NCBI RefSeq assembly: GCF_000526215.1
Contig: NZ_JAFQ01000004.1
Span: 496,001 to 560,000 of the forward strand
Direction of reading: 5' to 3'
Origin: Nocardia sp. BMG51109
Lineage (GTDB): Bacteria > Actinomycetota > Actinomycetes > Mycobacteriales > Mycobacteriaceae
DNA: 64,000 nucleotides
Shown here: positions 16,941-26,452 of the stretch, in pieces
How the letters are laid out: the number at the start of each line of letters is the position of its first letter
How positions within the stretch are numbered: position 1 is the first letter of the stretch
The notes under the pieces: generated by a model
Told to the model about the DNA's origin: nothing
The model's database searches: none
Seen by the model: only the letters and a program-made list of their open reading frames with translations
Position numbers and translations under genes: made by a program

Positions 16941-18260
16941 ATGGCAGCGACGAGGGTTTTCGCCGCCCGGCTGGCCGGCCTGGTGGTGCTGGGTCCGGAC
17001 GGCGAGTCTATCGGCCGCGTCCGCGACGCGGTCATCTCCGTCCGTTACGACCGCCAGCAGCCCCGGGTACTCGGCCTGCTCGTGGAATTGCCCACGCGCA
17101 AACGGATTTTCGTGCCGATGCTGCGCGTGACCGCGATCGAACCGGGTTCGGTGAATCTCAGCACCGGCACCGTCAGCCTGCGCCGCTTCGAGCAACGCCC
17201 GGGCGAAATGCTCGCGCTGGCGCAGATTCTCGACTCCAAGGTCGGGGTGGACGACCCGGAACTGCCCGATCTGCACGGTGCCGACCTGTTCGTCGTGGAT
17301 CTCGGCGTCGAGCAGACCCGCACCCGCGACTGGGTGGTGTCCCGGGTGGCGGTGCGCGGACATCGGCGCCTGGCGCGCCGGCGCGCAGTGCACGTCGTGA
17401 ACTGGACCCATGTGCGCGGGCTGACCCAGCAGGAACTGAACCTGCCCGGCCAGAGCGTCGTCGCCCTGCTGGAGCAGTACGAGGGCCTGCGCCCCGCCGA
17501 TGTGGCGCACATGCTGCGCGAGTTGCCGAAGAAGCGGCGGATCGAACTGGCCCGGGCGCTGGACGACGAGCGGCTGGCCGATGTGGTGCAGGAGCTGCCG
17601 GAGACCGATCAGCTGGAGGTCGTCAAGCAGCTGGGCGTCGAACGCGCGGCCGACGTCCTCGAGGCGATGGATCCCGACGACGCCGCCGACCTGCTCGGCG
17701 AGCTGCCGACCGGGGAGGCGGAGGCGCTGCTGTCGCTGATGGATCCGGAGGAGTCCGAGCCGGTCCGCCGCCTGCTCGAGTATTCGCCCTACACCGCCGG
17801 CGGCATGATGACGCCGGCGCCGGTGGTGCTCACCCCGGCCGCCACCGTCGCCGAGGCGCTGGCCCGGGTGCGCGATCCGGACCTGACCCCGGCGCTGGCC
17901 TCGATGGTGTTCGTGGTGCGGCCGCCGACCGCCACCCCGACCGGCCGCTATCTGGGCTGCGTGCACATCCAGCAGTTGCTGCGGGAGCCTCCGGCGAGCC
18001 TGGTCGGCGGCATAGTCGACAAGAATCTGGGGCGGCTGCGGCCGGACCATCCGCTGACCGCGGTGACCCGCTACTTCGCCACCTACAACCTGGTCTGCGG
18101 CCCGGTGGTGGACGAGCAGAACCACCTGCTCGGCGCGGTGAGCGTGGACGACCTCCTCGATCACCTGCTGCCCGAGGACTGGCGCGAACAGGACGAGGAG
18201 TACGCGACCGGCCCGATCGCCGTCACGCCGCCGGAGCGGGTGGAAGGAGGACGCTCATGA
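16941..18260 (+). CDS. PRC-barrel, MgtE N-terminal and CBS domain protein without the channel
   Basis: 439 residues, soluble. Residues 1-85 form a PRC-barrel-like domain (FAARLAGLVVLGPDGESIG). Residues 175-275 form an MgtE intracellular N domain built of helical repeats (DVAHMLRELPKKRR, DVVQELPETDQLEV, DAADLLGELPTGEAEALL). A CBS pair follows (GGMMTPAPVVLTPAATVAEAL to VDDLLDHLLP). The membrane channel of true MgtE is absent, so it is a sensor rather than a transporter. It overlaps the DUF1003 gene by ATGA, as in mycobacteria (Rv1232c-Rv1231c type), suggesting a functional pair. Confidence 0.88.
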   Translation: MAATRVFAARLAGLVVLGPDGESIGRVRDAVISVRYDRQQPRVLGLLVELPTRKRIFVPMLRVTAIEPGSVNLSTGTVSLRRFEQRPGEMLALAQILDSKVGVDDPELPDLHGADLFVVDLGVEQTRTRDWVVSRVAVRGHRRLARRRAVHVVNWTHVRGLTQQELNLPGQSVVALLEQYEGLRPADVAHMLRELPKKRRIELARALDDERLADVVQELPETDQLEVVKQLGVERAADVLEAMDPDDAADLLGELPTGEAEALLSLMDPEESEPVRRLLEYSPYTAGGMMTPAPVVLTPAATVAEALARVRDPDLTPALASMVFVVRPPTATPTGRYLGCVHIQQLLREPPASLVGGIVDKNLGRLRPDHPLTAVTRYFATYNLVCGPVVDEQNHLLGAVSVDDLLDHLLPEDWREQDEEYATGPIAVTPPERVEGGRS

Positions 18261-18841
18261 CCGACCGCAGCGACAAGCCGCGCGGGCGGCTGGAGACTCC
18301 GGTCGAGAATCGGCTCCGGTTCGATTTCGACGCCGAGGCGATGGCCCGCACCAGCGAGCAGATCGCCCGGTTCCTCGGCACCGGACGCTATCTGATGCTG
18401 CAGACGATCATCGTCGTGGTATGGGTCGTGCTCAACGTCTTCGCCGTGCGACTGCGCTGGGATCCCTACCCGTTCATCCTGCTCAACCTGGCCTTCTCCA
18501 CCCAGGCCGCCTATGCCGCGCCGCTGATCCTGCTGGCCCAGAACCGGCAGGACAACCGCGATCGCGTCTCACTCGAGGAGGATCGCGCCCGCGCCCTGCA
18601 GACCAAGGCCGATACCGAGTTCCTGGCCCGGGAGCTGGCGGCCCTGCGCATCGCGGTCGGTGAGGTCGCCACGCGCGACTATCTTCGGCGGGAGCTGGAA
18701 GACATCAAGGACGCCCTGGCGCGCCTGGAGCTGAATGCCCCTCTGAACGGTGAAGATTCTGTTCCGTCGGCTAAATCGAGGAAGAGTACCGACAAGAAGA
18801 GGGGTCGAGTACCCATTTCGCCACAAATCGATGGTGACTGA
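18257..18841 (+). CDS. DUF1003 membrane protein
   Basis: 194 residues. Two hydrophobic helices (about 48-68 and 74-92) around the characteristic RWDPYPFILLNLAFSTQAAYAAP sequence identify DUF1003. A soluble coiled-coil tail follows (EEDRARALQTKADTEFL...). It is translationally coupled to the upstream MgtE-N/CBS gene by a 4-bp overlap, so they probably act together in cation-related membrane sensing; this role is inference. Confidence 0.88.
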   Translation: MTDRSDKPRGRLETPVENRLRFDFDAEAMARTSEQIARFLGTGRYLMLQTIIVVVWVVLNVFAVRLRWDPYPFILLNLAFSTQAAYAAPLILLAQNRQDNRDRVSLEEDRARALQTKADTEFLARELAALRIAVGEVATRDYLRRELEDIKDALARLELNAPLNGEDSVPSAKSRKSTDKKRGRVPISPQIDGD

Positions 18842-18958
18842 CCGCAAATATCGATAACAACAAGCTGACCGACGGGTAACCTGGATCACGTTGCGGGTTG
18901 TGGCTGGCCCAGACAGCTCGGTCTGGTCAGCCACCGAATGGCTACTGAGGGGACTGGT

Positions 18959-20392
18959 GTGCCGATGCGAATGTCTGGACCTATCACCGTATCGGCGTTG
19001 GTGGTTGCGGGGTTGATGGCTTCGGGATCTACGGCGCACTCGCCGGTCCGCACCAGCGCACCCAAGGCGGCGGATGCCCAGCTGACGGCGTCGACGGCGG
19101 CGGCCGACCCGGCGAGCGCCCCGGCCGACCAGACGGCCGGGCTGGTTCCCGCCGCGCCCGAACAGCCGCGCAGACTCCGCGCGATGACCCCACCGGCCGA
19201 CGGCGCCCCGCCGTTCGCCGGCACCGTCCCGCTGCGCGATATCGCGCTACCGGGCGGTGGCGCGCTGGGCATTCCGGAGGTCGTGCTCGCGGCTTATCGC
19301 AACGCCGAACTGGCCATGCAGTCCTCCGCCCCCGCCTGCGGGGTGAGCTGGCATCTGCTGGCGGGCATCGGCCGCATCGAATCCGGGCACGCCCGCAACG
19401 GCCACACCGACGCCGCCGGCACCACGGTCGGCACCATCTACGGCCCGTCCCTGGACGGCACGCTGCCCGGCAACGAGATCATCAAGGCCGCCGACGGCGG
19501 ATTCGTCCGCGCCGTCGGGCCGATGCAGTTCCTGCCCGGCACCTGGTCGCACTACGCCACCGACGGCAACGGCGACGGCGTCTCGGATCCGAACAACGTC
19601 TTCGACGCCACCCTCGGCGCCGCCAAGTACCTGTGCTCGGGCGGCCTGGATCTGCGCGATCCGCAGCAGGAGCTGCGCTCGGTGCTGCGCTACAACAATT
19701 CGCTGTCCTACGCGGCCACCGTGCTGAGCTGGTCGCGCGCCTACCAGACCGGCGGTTCGCCGACACAGGTCACCATCTCCCCCGACCTGATCCCGCCGGG
19801 CAGCATGCAGGCGCCCTCCGGTCCGGACATCGTCGCGGTCAACTCCACCTATCCGGGCGCGTCCGCGGCACCGCCGCCGCCGGAGACCGCGGCCGCCACG
19901 GTCCAGCCGCCGACCGAGGTCCAGACCCAGACCCAGGCCGTGCCGCCCACCCAGGTGATGATCAACATCCCGGGCCTGCCACCGATCCCGTGCGGCATCT
20001 TCTGCCCGCCGCCTCCGCCGCAGCCGTGCGGTCCGGCGGCGGTTCCGGCGCCGATGCCGATGCCCATGCAGCCGGGCGCGCCGGTGGGGCAGCCGTGGGC
20101 GCCCGGCGATCCGGCGCGGGCGGCCGGGAACCCGGATCCGCGTGCCGCGCAGCCGAATCCGGCCGCCTGCGGCCAGCCGCAGGCGCAGCCCGGCCAGCCG
20201 CCGGCACCCGCGCCCGTCGCACCGGCCCCGGCACCCGAGGCCGCGGCGCCCGAACAGCAGCAGGCCGAGGCCCCGGCGCCCGAACCGGCACCGGCGGAGC
20301 CGACCCAGCAGGCAACCCAGGCCCCGCCGCCGGCACCGGCGATCACGCTGCCCTTCGGCATCACGATCCCGCTGCCCCCGCCGCCGGCGTAA
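18959..20392 (+). CDS. Secreted lytic transglycosylase with a proline-rich tail
   Basis: About 477 residues. Peptidoglycan hydrolase with an N-terminal signal-like segment (SGPITVSALVVAGLMASG). The transglycosylase domain covers about residues 95-265, with the catalytic Glu in AGIGRIESGH, then GPMQFLPGTWSHYATDGNGDG and LRYNNSLSYAATVLSW. From about 300 the chain is very Pro/Ala/Gln-rich, a likely wall-spanning segment, with Cys pairs (PCGIFCPP). GTG 18959 is preferred: GAGGGG lies 6 bases upstream, while the ATG at 18938 has no such site. It is followed by a paralogue. Confidence 0.88.
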   Translation: MPMRMSGPITVSALVVAGLMASGSTAHSPVRTSAPKAADAQLTASTAAADPASAPADQTAGLVPAAPEQPRRLRAMTPPADGAPPFAGTVPLRDIALPGGGALGIPEVVLAAYRNAELAMQSSAPACGVSWHLLAGIGRIESGHARNGHTDAAGTTVGTIYGPSLDGTLPGNEIIKAADGGFVRAVGPMQFLPGTWSHYATDGNGDGVSDPNNVFDATLGAAKYLCSGGLDLRDPQQELRSVLRYNNSLSYAATVLSWSRAYQTGGSPTQVTISPDLIPPGSMQAPSGPDIVAVNSTYPGASAAPPPPETAAATVQPPTEVQTQTQAVPPTQVMINIPGLPPIPCGIFCPPPPPQPCGPAAVPAPMPMPMQPGAPVGQPWAPGDPARAAGNPDPRAAQPNPAACGQPQAQPGQPPAPAPVAPAPAPEAAAPEQQQAEAPAPEPAPAEPTQQATQAPPPAPAITLPFGITIPLPPPPA

Positions 20393-20515
20393 CGCCCGTT
20401 CGGCGGCCAAACCGAAGATCCGATCACGAAGGGGTAACGAAAAGGTCTCGGGTGCGGTAATCTGATCTCGTTGTGTCACGAAAAGCTCACAGCGAGCACT
20501 GGAGGGCCACCGCAC

Positions 20516-21358
20516 GTGGGACGTCACCGCAAACAGCCGGCTAGGAATGTTGGCCGCGGATCCGTTATCGCACTGACCGGACTCGTCCCCGCTGGGGTCG
20601 TCGCCGTGAGCGCGGCCTCGGCAGCGGAGGTGAACACCGCCGAGCACGCGACATTGACTGCGCTACAGCAGGATCCGGACGAACCGGTCGAAAGTACCGG
20701 CCAGCCCACCGATCCGGACGGAACCTTCAAGGCGGCCAAGCATCCCGGGCCGCCCATCGTGAAGACCGTCGCGCAGCCCGACGGCCGGGCTCCGGCCGAT
20801 CTGCCGGCCGGGCCGCTGGGGTTGCCCGGCATCGCGCAGGCCGCCTACCGGAACGCCGAACGCGTTCTGGCACAGGAGGACCCGACCTGCCACATGCCGT
20901 GGTCGGTACTGGCCGGCATCGGACAGGTGGAATCGAAGCACGCCTACGGGAAGGCCGACGCCAAGGGCTACCCGATCGACCCGATCTACGGCCCGGTGCT
21001 GGACGGCAGCCTGGGCGGCAATCAGGTGGTGCACGCGACCGACGGCGAGCTGGACGGCGGCATGTCGTCCTACACCCGCGCCGTGGGGCCGATGCAGTTC
21101 CTGCCCGAGACCTGGCGCAAACACGCGGCGGACGGCGACGGCGACGGCATCTCCGACCCGCAGAACCTGTTCGACGCCGCCCTCACCGCCGGCAAGTACC
21201 TGTGCCACGGCGGGCTGGACATGAACGATCTGGGCCAGCAGTCCAAGGCCATCATGCGCTACAACAACTCGATGGCCTACGTGGCCAATGTGATGGCGTG
21301 GGAGGTCGCCTACCGCACCGGCGTCGCACCGAGTCAGGGGCAGCTCCCCCGGATCTGA
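20516..21358 (+). CDS. Second secreted lytic transglycosylase
   Basis: 280 residues, a paralogue of the upstream gene without the Pro-rich tail. A basic N-terminus (GRHRKQPARNVGRG) and a hydrophobic segment ending SAASAAEV make a signal peptide. The catalytic Glu is in AGIGQVESKH; GPMQFLPETWRKHAADGDGDG and MRYNNSMAYVANVMAW are conserved with the neighbour. GTG 20516 is chosen for GGAGGG at 9-base spacing. It has its own upstream region with ggggtaacgaaaagg, resembling control regions of mycolata wall-hydrolase genes. Confidence 0.88.
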   Translation: MGRHRKQPARNVGRGSVIALTGLVPAGVVAVSAASAAEVNTAEHATLTALQQDPDEPVESTGQPTDPDGTFKAAKHPGPPIVKTVAQPDGRAPADLPAGPLGLPGIAQAAYRNAERVLAQEDPTCHMPWSVLAGIGQVESKHAYGKADAKGYPIDPIYGPVLDGSLGGNQVVHATDGELDGGMSSYTRAVGPMQFLPETWRKHAADGDGDGISDPQNLFDAALTAGKYLCHGGLDMNDLGQQSKAIMRYNNSMAYVANVMAWEVAYRTGVAPSQGQLPRI

Positions 21359-21404
21359 CCACCCGGCACCGGGCGGGCATGCCGGTCGGTGTCCGAGCCG
21401 TAGT

Positions 21405-21410
21405 TAGACT
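21405..21410 (+). promoter_or_regulatory. -10 element (TAGACT) for leaderless mrp
   Basis: TAGACT ends 7 bases before the mrp ATG with no Shine-Dalgarno between them. Confidence 0.55.
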
Positions 21411-21417
21411 CGGCGTT

Positions 21418-22554
21418 ATGCCAGTGGTTACGGAATCGGATGTGCGGGCCGCCCTCGCGACAGTGAACGACCCGGAGATCCGCAAGCCGATCACCGAGCT
21501 GGACATGGTCAAGAGCGTCACGGTCGGCACCGACAGCAGCGTGCACGTCGTCATCTACCTGACCACGGCGGCCTGCCCGCTGCGCACCACGCTGACCGAC
21601 TCGGTGACCAAGGCCGTCGCCGACGTGCCCGGTGTCGGTGGTATCAGCGTCGATCTCGATGTGATGTCCGACGAGCAGCGCACCGAGTTGCGCAAGAAGC
21701 TGCGCGGCGATTCGGCCGAACCGGTCATCCCGTTCGCCCAGCCCGGCTCGCTGACCAGGGTGTATGCGGTGGCCTCCGGTAAGGGCGGGGTCGGAAAGTC
21801 CAGCGTGACAGTGAATCTGGCGGCGGCGCTCGCCGAACGCGGGCTCTCGGTGGGCGTGCTGGACGCCGACATCTACGGCCATTCGGTGCCGCGCATGCTC
21901 GGCACCGATCAGCGCCCCACCCAGGTGGAGCGGATGATCATGCCGCCGGTCGCGCACGACGTGAAGGTCATCTCGATCGCCATGTTCACCCAGGGCAATA
22001 CGCCCGTGGTGTGGCGCGGGCCGATGCTGCACCGCGCGCTGCAACAGTTCCTCGCCGACGTCTTCTGGGGCGATCTCGACGTGCTGCTGCTGGACCTGCC
22101 GCCCGGCACCGGCGACGTCGCCATCTCGATCGCCCAGCTGATCCCGAACGCCGAGATCCTGGTCGTCACCACTCCGCAGGCGGCCGCCGCCGAGGTGGCC
22201 GAGCGTGCCGGCGCGATCGCCCTGCAGACCCGCCAGCGGATCGCCGGCGTGGTGGAGAACATGTCCTGGCTCGACCTGCCCGACGGCAGCCGGATGGAGC
22301 TGTACGGCTCGGGCGGCGGCCAGGCGGTCGCCGAGCGCCTCACCCGCGCCGTCGGCGCCGACGTCCCCCTGCTCGGCCAGATCCCCATCACCCAGGAGGT
22401 CCGCGAGTCCGGCGACGAGGGCACCCCCATCGTCCTGCGCAACCCCGCCGACCCCGCCGCACAGGCCCTGAACGGAGTAGCCGACAAGCTGGCGGTCCGC
22501 CGCCGCGGTTTGGCAGGCATGTCGCTGGGCATCGACACCACCCGGCACGGGTAG
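21418..22554 (+). CDS. mrp: Mrp/ApbC iron-sulfur cluster carrier ATPase
   Basis: P-loop carrier of Fe-S clusters, 378 residues. Residues 1-80 form a MIP18/SufT-like domain (TVNDPEIRKPITELDMV). A deviant Walker A GKGGVGKSSV follows near residue 122, then DADIYGHSVPRML and LLLDLPPGTGDVAISI. The usual C-terminal CxxC pair of ApbC dimers is absent: the corresponding stretch reads ENMSWLDLPDGSRMELYGSGGG. This also seems the case in several actinobacterial Mrp proteins. The gene stands alone between the transglycosylases and a secreted protein. Confidence 0.92.
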   Translation: MPVVTESDVRAALATVNDPEIRKPITELDMVKSVTVGTDSSVHVVIYLTTAACPLRTTLTDSVTKAVADVPGVGGISVDLDVMSDEQRTELRKKLRGDSAEPVIPFAQPGSLTRVYAVASGKGGVGKSSVTVNLAAALAERGLSVGVLDADIYGHSVPRMLGTDQRPTQVERMIMPPVAHDVKVISIAMFTQGNTPVVWRGPMLHRALQQFLADVFWGDLDVLLLDLPPGTGDVAISIAQLIPNAEILVVTTPQAAAAEVAERAGAIALQTRQRIAGVVENMSWLDLPDGSRMELYGSGGGQAVAERLTRAVGADVPLLGQIPITQEVRESGDEGTPIVLRNPADPAAQALNGVADKLAVRRRGLAGMSLGIDTTRHG

Positions 22555-22694
22555 CGGCACACCCTCGTTCGCTGCGGCCGTGTAGCCACGAGCGGCGGCT
22601 CGCCGGCCCCGACGCGGATACCGGAACGTCGCCCGCCGGGCGACCGGTGCCGCGCCGGCACTGATTTCGTTGTCATGACCGTCGTCGGAACGCA

Positions 22695-23192
22695 TCACCG
22701 AGTGAAGGAGCGCCAATCGCTGCACGTGTCCCAGAAAGCGTCGGAGTTGCAGATGCGCATTCTCGCGTGATCGGTATGCACGGCGGCGGGGTCCCACACC
22801 ACCTGGTTCCACGTCTTGTCCTTGTCCACCGGGTTGCGGAACTCGTTCGGTGAGTACCCTTCGACCGCTACCTCCAGATACACCTCCTGGTCATTATTCG
22901 ACGTGTCATCCGAAGTGCCGCTGAATACGAACCCTCCGTGATTCGATCCCGGAGCGGCGAAGTACACCGATCCCGAGAACTTCCCGCCGTCGACCACTAT
23001 CTCGACCGCCTGCTGGGCCGCCGGATCTCCGGGTTCGGCCCCGGCCGTCGAAGCCGGTGGGCCACCGGCCTTTCCGTCCGGGGGCGAACCCTCGTCTCCC
23101 GGCTGCGCGCTTGCCAGCGGCGCCGCCGCGATCAGGAGAGCGCACAATCCCGTCGTCGCAAGCGTCAACTTGCCGATCGGCTCTTTCAACAT
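22695..23192 (-). CDS. Secreted hypothetical protein
   Basis: 165 residues with a clear Sec signal peptide (LTLATTGLCALLIAAAPLASAQPG), a Gly/Pro-rich spacer and a beta-rich Asn/Asp-rich domain (FSGSVYFAAPGSNHGGFVFSG). Two C-terminal cysteines (RICNSDAFWDTCSDW) probably form a disulfide. A strong AGGAGG lies 6 bases upstream of the ATG. No family recognised. It is somewhat less GC-rich than its surroundings. Confidence 0.78.
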   Translation of the reverse strand: MLKEPIGKLTLATTGLCALLIAAAPLASAQPGDEGSPPDGKAGGPPASTAGAEPGDPAAQQAVEIVVDGGKFSGSVYFAAPGSNHGGFVFSGTSDDTSNNDQEVYLEVAVEGYSPNEFRNPVDKDKTWNQVVWDPAAVHTDHARMRICNSDAFWDTCSDWRSFTR

Positions 23193-23928
23193 TCTTGACC
23201 TCCTCGATTGCTCGACTGGCTAGCACAAGGAATCTCGGGATCACCGCCCCCGTACATGGGATTTGTACGCCGACCGGACCGGAAACGTCCGATTGCGATA
23301 TTCCCCCGCAATTTCCCTGTGCCTCGACGTTCGCATCTCGGCGCTACCGGTACCAGCCGCCGAATTTCGTGCCATCGATGGTGTGGGCAGATGAGATCGG
23401 CCGGAACACGGGAGCGGAGCCACGCCACCCATGGAAACGAAAACCGCTGTCCCACTTTCAGAATAGTTCCGAATGCGATACACGTCCCCGGCACACTCCC
23501 GCGCAGCCGACCGGTGGCTGCGCGTGGCGAATGCCGCCGTCGTCGTTCGGGCGACTGTTGCCGATGGCGCATCGCCGGATCGGCGTGTGGACCGAGGCCG
23601 CGTCCGACGCCGCTTACCCCGTGCCGTTCTCGATGAGCCGGACAGCCAGGGCTTGATCGACCGGTCGCGAGCGCGATCGACGCGGCCATCGCGGAATGCC
23701 CTGCAGGACATCGGAGATGCCGCAACGAACCGTCGGCACGACCCACGTCGTGCCCCGAGCACGGGCCTGGTGATCGTTAAGGGACTGCCAAGCCGTTGGT
23801 GCCAGTCTGCTGTCGACACGGAAACCCCGCGGGCCCCGGTCGGGAAATGGAACACTTCTCTCAGTGCTGTTGTCGCACCGCCGATTTCCCCGACCACCCG
23901 GCCCCGCCCCGACACCATTGGAGAACCC
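23193..23928. other. Intergenic region without a supported gene
   Basis: About 735 bp between divergent genes. Reading frames cross it in several directions but have no ribosome-binding sites or recognisable domains. The left end holds the promoter of the secreted protein; the right end has GGAGA for the small membrane protein gene. Confidence 0.5.
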
Positions 23929-24141
23929 ATGAACTCCAGCAGCAACAGCAGTGCGGGCGTCGGCGCTCTGGTCTGCGGCATCCTGGCATTCTTCGTCTGC
24001 GGCATCATCCTCGGCCCGGTCGCCATCCATCTCGGCAGCCAGAGCGACAGCGGTATGGCCAAGGCCGGCAAGATACTCGGCATCGTCGCCGTGGTCCTGT
24101 GGGTGATCGGCATCGTGATCGGCCTGGCGTCGGCCGGCTGA
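23929..24141 (+). CDS. Small two-helix membrane protein (DUF4190-like)
   Basis: 70 residues: a Ser/Asn-rich start, helix GVGALVCGILAFFVCGIILGP, a short loop (HLGSQSDSGMAKAG) and a second helix ILGIVAVVLWVIGIVIGLA. This layout with a central small polar loop fits DUF4190-type proteins. The start is set by GGAGA five bases before the ATG. Role unknown. Confidence 0.8.
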   Translation: MNSSSNSSAGVGALVCGILAFFVCGIILGPVAIHLGSQSDSGMAKAGKILGIVAVVLWVIGIVIGLASAG

Positions 24142-24178
24142 CCCCGGCAGGAGTCGCGAGCGGGCAATGATGCTGTGA

Positions 24179-24217
24179 CACGCCGAGGCTTTCCGTACCC
24201 GATGTACGCTCGGCGTG
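24179..24217. terminator. Bidirectional hairpin terminator
   Basis: cacgccgag and ctcggcgtg are perfect 9-base arms, with a smaller inner pair cgtac/gtacg. It sits between two convergent genes and could end transcription from both. Confidence 0.7.
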
Positions 24218-24239
24218 GGTTCGCCGTCGGGGTACCGGG

Positions 24240-25163
24240 CTAGAGGATGGTCCAGGTCGTGTAGGAGCCGGAGCGGAGGCCTTCTATGCGGCGCAACACT
24301 TCTCGTGCGCTTGCCGAGCCCGGGGTCGACTTGTAGGCGTTGGTGGTGATCATGCGGAGTTCGCGCAGGTCGCGTAGCCAGCGGTAGCCGGGCCAGTCGC
24401 GGATATCGAAACCGTAGGCGTGGCAGAAGGTGTCGTACTCGGCGGGTTCGTGGGCGAAGCGGCGGCAGTGGACCTCGATCGTCACCAGGTCCCATTCCGG
24501 GCGGCCGATCGCCACGCTCTCCCAGTCGCATAGCACGCCACGATCGGATGCGTTGTTCCACAGAGTGTTCCGGTGGTGAGCATCGCCGTGGATGAGGCCC
24601 TCGGGGAGCGGGAAGGAGATCGTGTCGCGCTGGGCGGCCAGCCGGTTGCGCTCGGCGCGCAGCAGGCGGCGGTCGCTGGGCGGCAGGATCGTGTTGGCGT
24701 CGATGGCGTATCCGATGCGCGCGAAGGTGTCGGCGAGATGGTTCGTAGGCAGCCACTGCGCCGGACGGTGATGCAGCCGGTGCAGCCGGGACAGCGGCTC
24801 GGCCAAATCGGCCGCGACGATCTCGCGCCGCTGCGGCAGATAGCGCCAGAAGGTGACCGCGCAGCCGTCGATCTCGAGCGGCTGCACCGCGTCCGCCAGC
24901 GGCACCACCGGTACATCGCGGGCGCGCAGCCAGCGCACCAGCGCGACCACATCGAGCGCCGCCGAGCCATCGGACGGCCGGTCGATCTTCACCACGATCG
25001 GCTCGCTCACCAGGCGGTACACGGCATTGGTGTGGTGGCGTATCAGTTCCACCCCGGTGGCGTCGAAACCGCTTCGGCGGCAAGCCTTTTCGAGAATCCA
25101 GCGGGTACGCTCGGGGGTGAACTCACCGACGACCGCGCGATCGACCGCCGACGCCGTGGTCAT
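24240..25163 (-). CDS. Aminoglycoside phosphotransferase-like kinase
   Basis: 307-residue kinase-fold protein. The catalytic loop HGDAHHRNTLW (about residues 191-201) and metal-binding LCDWESVAIGRPEWDL are intact; the ATP-binding lysine is in PIVVKIDRP. Actual antibiotic resistance is not implied, since the family includes many metabolite kinases. Its ATG overlaps the stop of the upstream HTH regulator by four bases, so both are translated from one mRNA and probably act in one pathway. Confidence 0.88.
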   Translation of the reverse strand: MTTASAVDRAVVGEFTPERTRWILEKACRRSGFDATGVELIRHHTNAVYRLVSEPIVVKIDRPSDGSAALDVVALVRWLRARDVPVVPLADAVQPLEIDGCAVTFWRYLPQRREIVAADLAEPLSRLHRLHHRPAQWLPTNHLADTFARIGYAIDANTILPPSDRRLLRAERNRLAAQRDTISFPLPEGLIHGDAHHRNTLWNNASDRGVLCDWESVAIGRPEWDLVTIEVHCRRFAHEPAEYDTFCHAYGFDIRDWPGYRWLRDLRELRMITTNAYKSTPGSASAREVLRRIEGLRSGSYTTWTIL

Positions 25164-26452
25164 CGCGGCTCACCCGCCCCGGCCGCCATCAACCGGCGCA
25201 GCTCGCCGACCGTCCGCCGGCCGCGGCCGGGCTCGGGTATCGCGTCGACGACCGCCGCCGCCCGGGTCATCACGATCGTGGTGCGGTGCTCCGGCGGCAG
25301 CGTGGTCAGTACCCGGGTGGCCAGCTCGCAGGCCTCGTCGACGGCGCCGTCCAGGGCGTGGCAGATCGCCGCGTCCAGCTCGATCAGCGCGGGATCGACC
25401 ACGATGCCGGGGCTGCCGCGATACAGCCGCAGTCCCCGTTCCTGCGCGCTGCGGGCCTCGGCGGTCCGGCCGAGATTGGTCAGGGTGCCGGATTGGTAGA
25501 GCAGCAAACGCTTTTCGCTGAACCGGAACGCCTCGTCGGATACCGCGTCGCCGAGCGCGTCGATGTGCTGCCGGGCGCGGGTCAGCGCCAGGTCGGCGCC
25601 GTCGGCATCGCCGAGCCGGGCCAGCGCCCGCGCCTCCGCGGCGGCCGCCAGCGCGGTCGCGTCGTCGGCGGTCTCCGGCAATTGCGCCTGGGCCGAGCGG
25701 GCCAGCATCACTGCCTGTTCGGGGCTGCCATAGTAATACGGCAGCATCGCGTGCTGGGCCCGCACGCGCGCCCGCAGCCGCCGGTTGGCGGTGTCGTCGG
25801 CGGCCATCCGCGCAGTGCCGTACCAGTAGTTGGCGCGCTCGCTCTGGCCGAGCTTCATCAGCGCGTCGGCGATCAGCAGCCCCAGTACGGCGGTGACCTC
25901 GGACAGCCGGGACTGCACCGCCGCCGGCTGGCGCTGGGTCGAAATCGACTGCACCTCCAGCAGATCCGGCAACACGGTGGACAACACCTCCGTCGGCGGG
26001 GTGCGGGTGTAGGCGAGCACCCGGCCGGCCGCCCGCTCCTCCATCAGATCCACCATGGCGGTGCCGATGGTGCTGGCGGCCAGGGTGCGATCGATGACCG
26101 TGCGGGCCTCGTCGAGCCGGGACATCAGGGCGACGTCGTATCCGGCCGACGGCTCCGCCTGTACCGACACCGCCGCCCGGCGGGTCGGCGAGCGGCGGGA
26201 GCCCAGCGCCTGCTCACCCTCCGCGAGGATCTGCTCGAACCGCTCCCGCACCTCGGCCCCGACCTGCACCAGCAGCGTGTCCAGCAGCTCCTGGGTGAGC
26301 GGGCGCGGCGTCACCGAACTCAGGCCGGCGCGCCAGTTGGCCACCGTCGTCATCTCCACGCCGAGATGAGCGGCGAACTCCCGCACCGACTTCCGGGTCG
26401 CCTCCTGCAAGGCGACGGCCTCGAATCCGGTCCAGGGCCGACCCAACACCAT
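25160..26452 (-). CDS. XRE-type HTH regulator with a TPR-like helical sensor domain
   Basis: 430 residues. The N-terminal Cro/C1-type HTH covers residues 10-55 (SVREFAAHLGVEMTTVANWRAGL). The remainder is Ala/Leu-rich helical repeats resembling TPRs (LIADALMKLGQSERANYWYGTA; ALARLGDADGADLALTRA). The family is common in Nocardia and Streptomyces as pathway regulators. ATG 26452 (MVLGRPWTGFEAV) has GGGAG six bases upstream; the open frame upstream is the repeat-rich intergenic DNA. It is translationally coupled to the kinase-like gene and divergent from a small Cys/His protein. Confidence 0.88.
   Translation of the reverse strand: MVLGRPWTGFEAVALQEATRKSVREFAAHLGVEMTTVANWRAGLSSVTPRPLTQELLDTLLVQVGAEVRERFEQILAEGEQALGSRRSPTRRAAVSVQAEPSAGYDVALMSRLDEARTVIDRTLAASTIGTAMVDLMEERAAGRVLAYTRTPPTEVLSTVLPDLLEVQSISTQRQPAAVQSRLSEVTAVLGLLIADALMKLGQSERANYWYGTARMAADDTANRRLRARVRAQHAMLPYYYGSPEQAVMLARSAQAQLPETADDATALAAAAEARALARLGDADGADLALTRARQHIDALGDAVSDEAFRFSEKRLLLYQSGTLTNLGRTAEARSAQERGLRLYRGSPGIVVDPALIELDAAICHALDGAVDEACELATRVLTTLPPEHRTTIVMTRAAAVVDAIPEPGRGRRTVGELRRLMAAGAGEPR

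Noticed and set aside
18842..18958. Possible c-di-AMP (ydaO-type) riboswitch before the first lytic transglycosylase
   Set aside because: Such elements precede wall-hydrolase genes in actinobacteria, but I could not find the conserved core sequences or pairing; a covariance-model search would decide.
23614..25083. 489-codon minus-strand frame across the region left of the kinase-like gene
   Set aside because: It is out of frame with the kinase gene, crosses a terminator, and has no recognisable domain.
24240..25163. Aminoglycoside resistance gene
   Set aside because: Only family-level similarity to APH; many such proteins phosphorylate metabolites, and the context gives no resistance signal.
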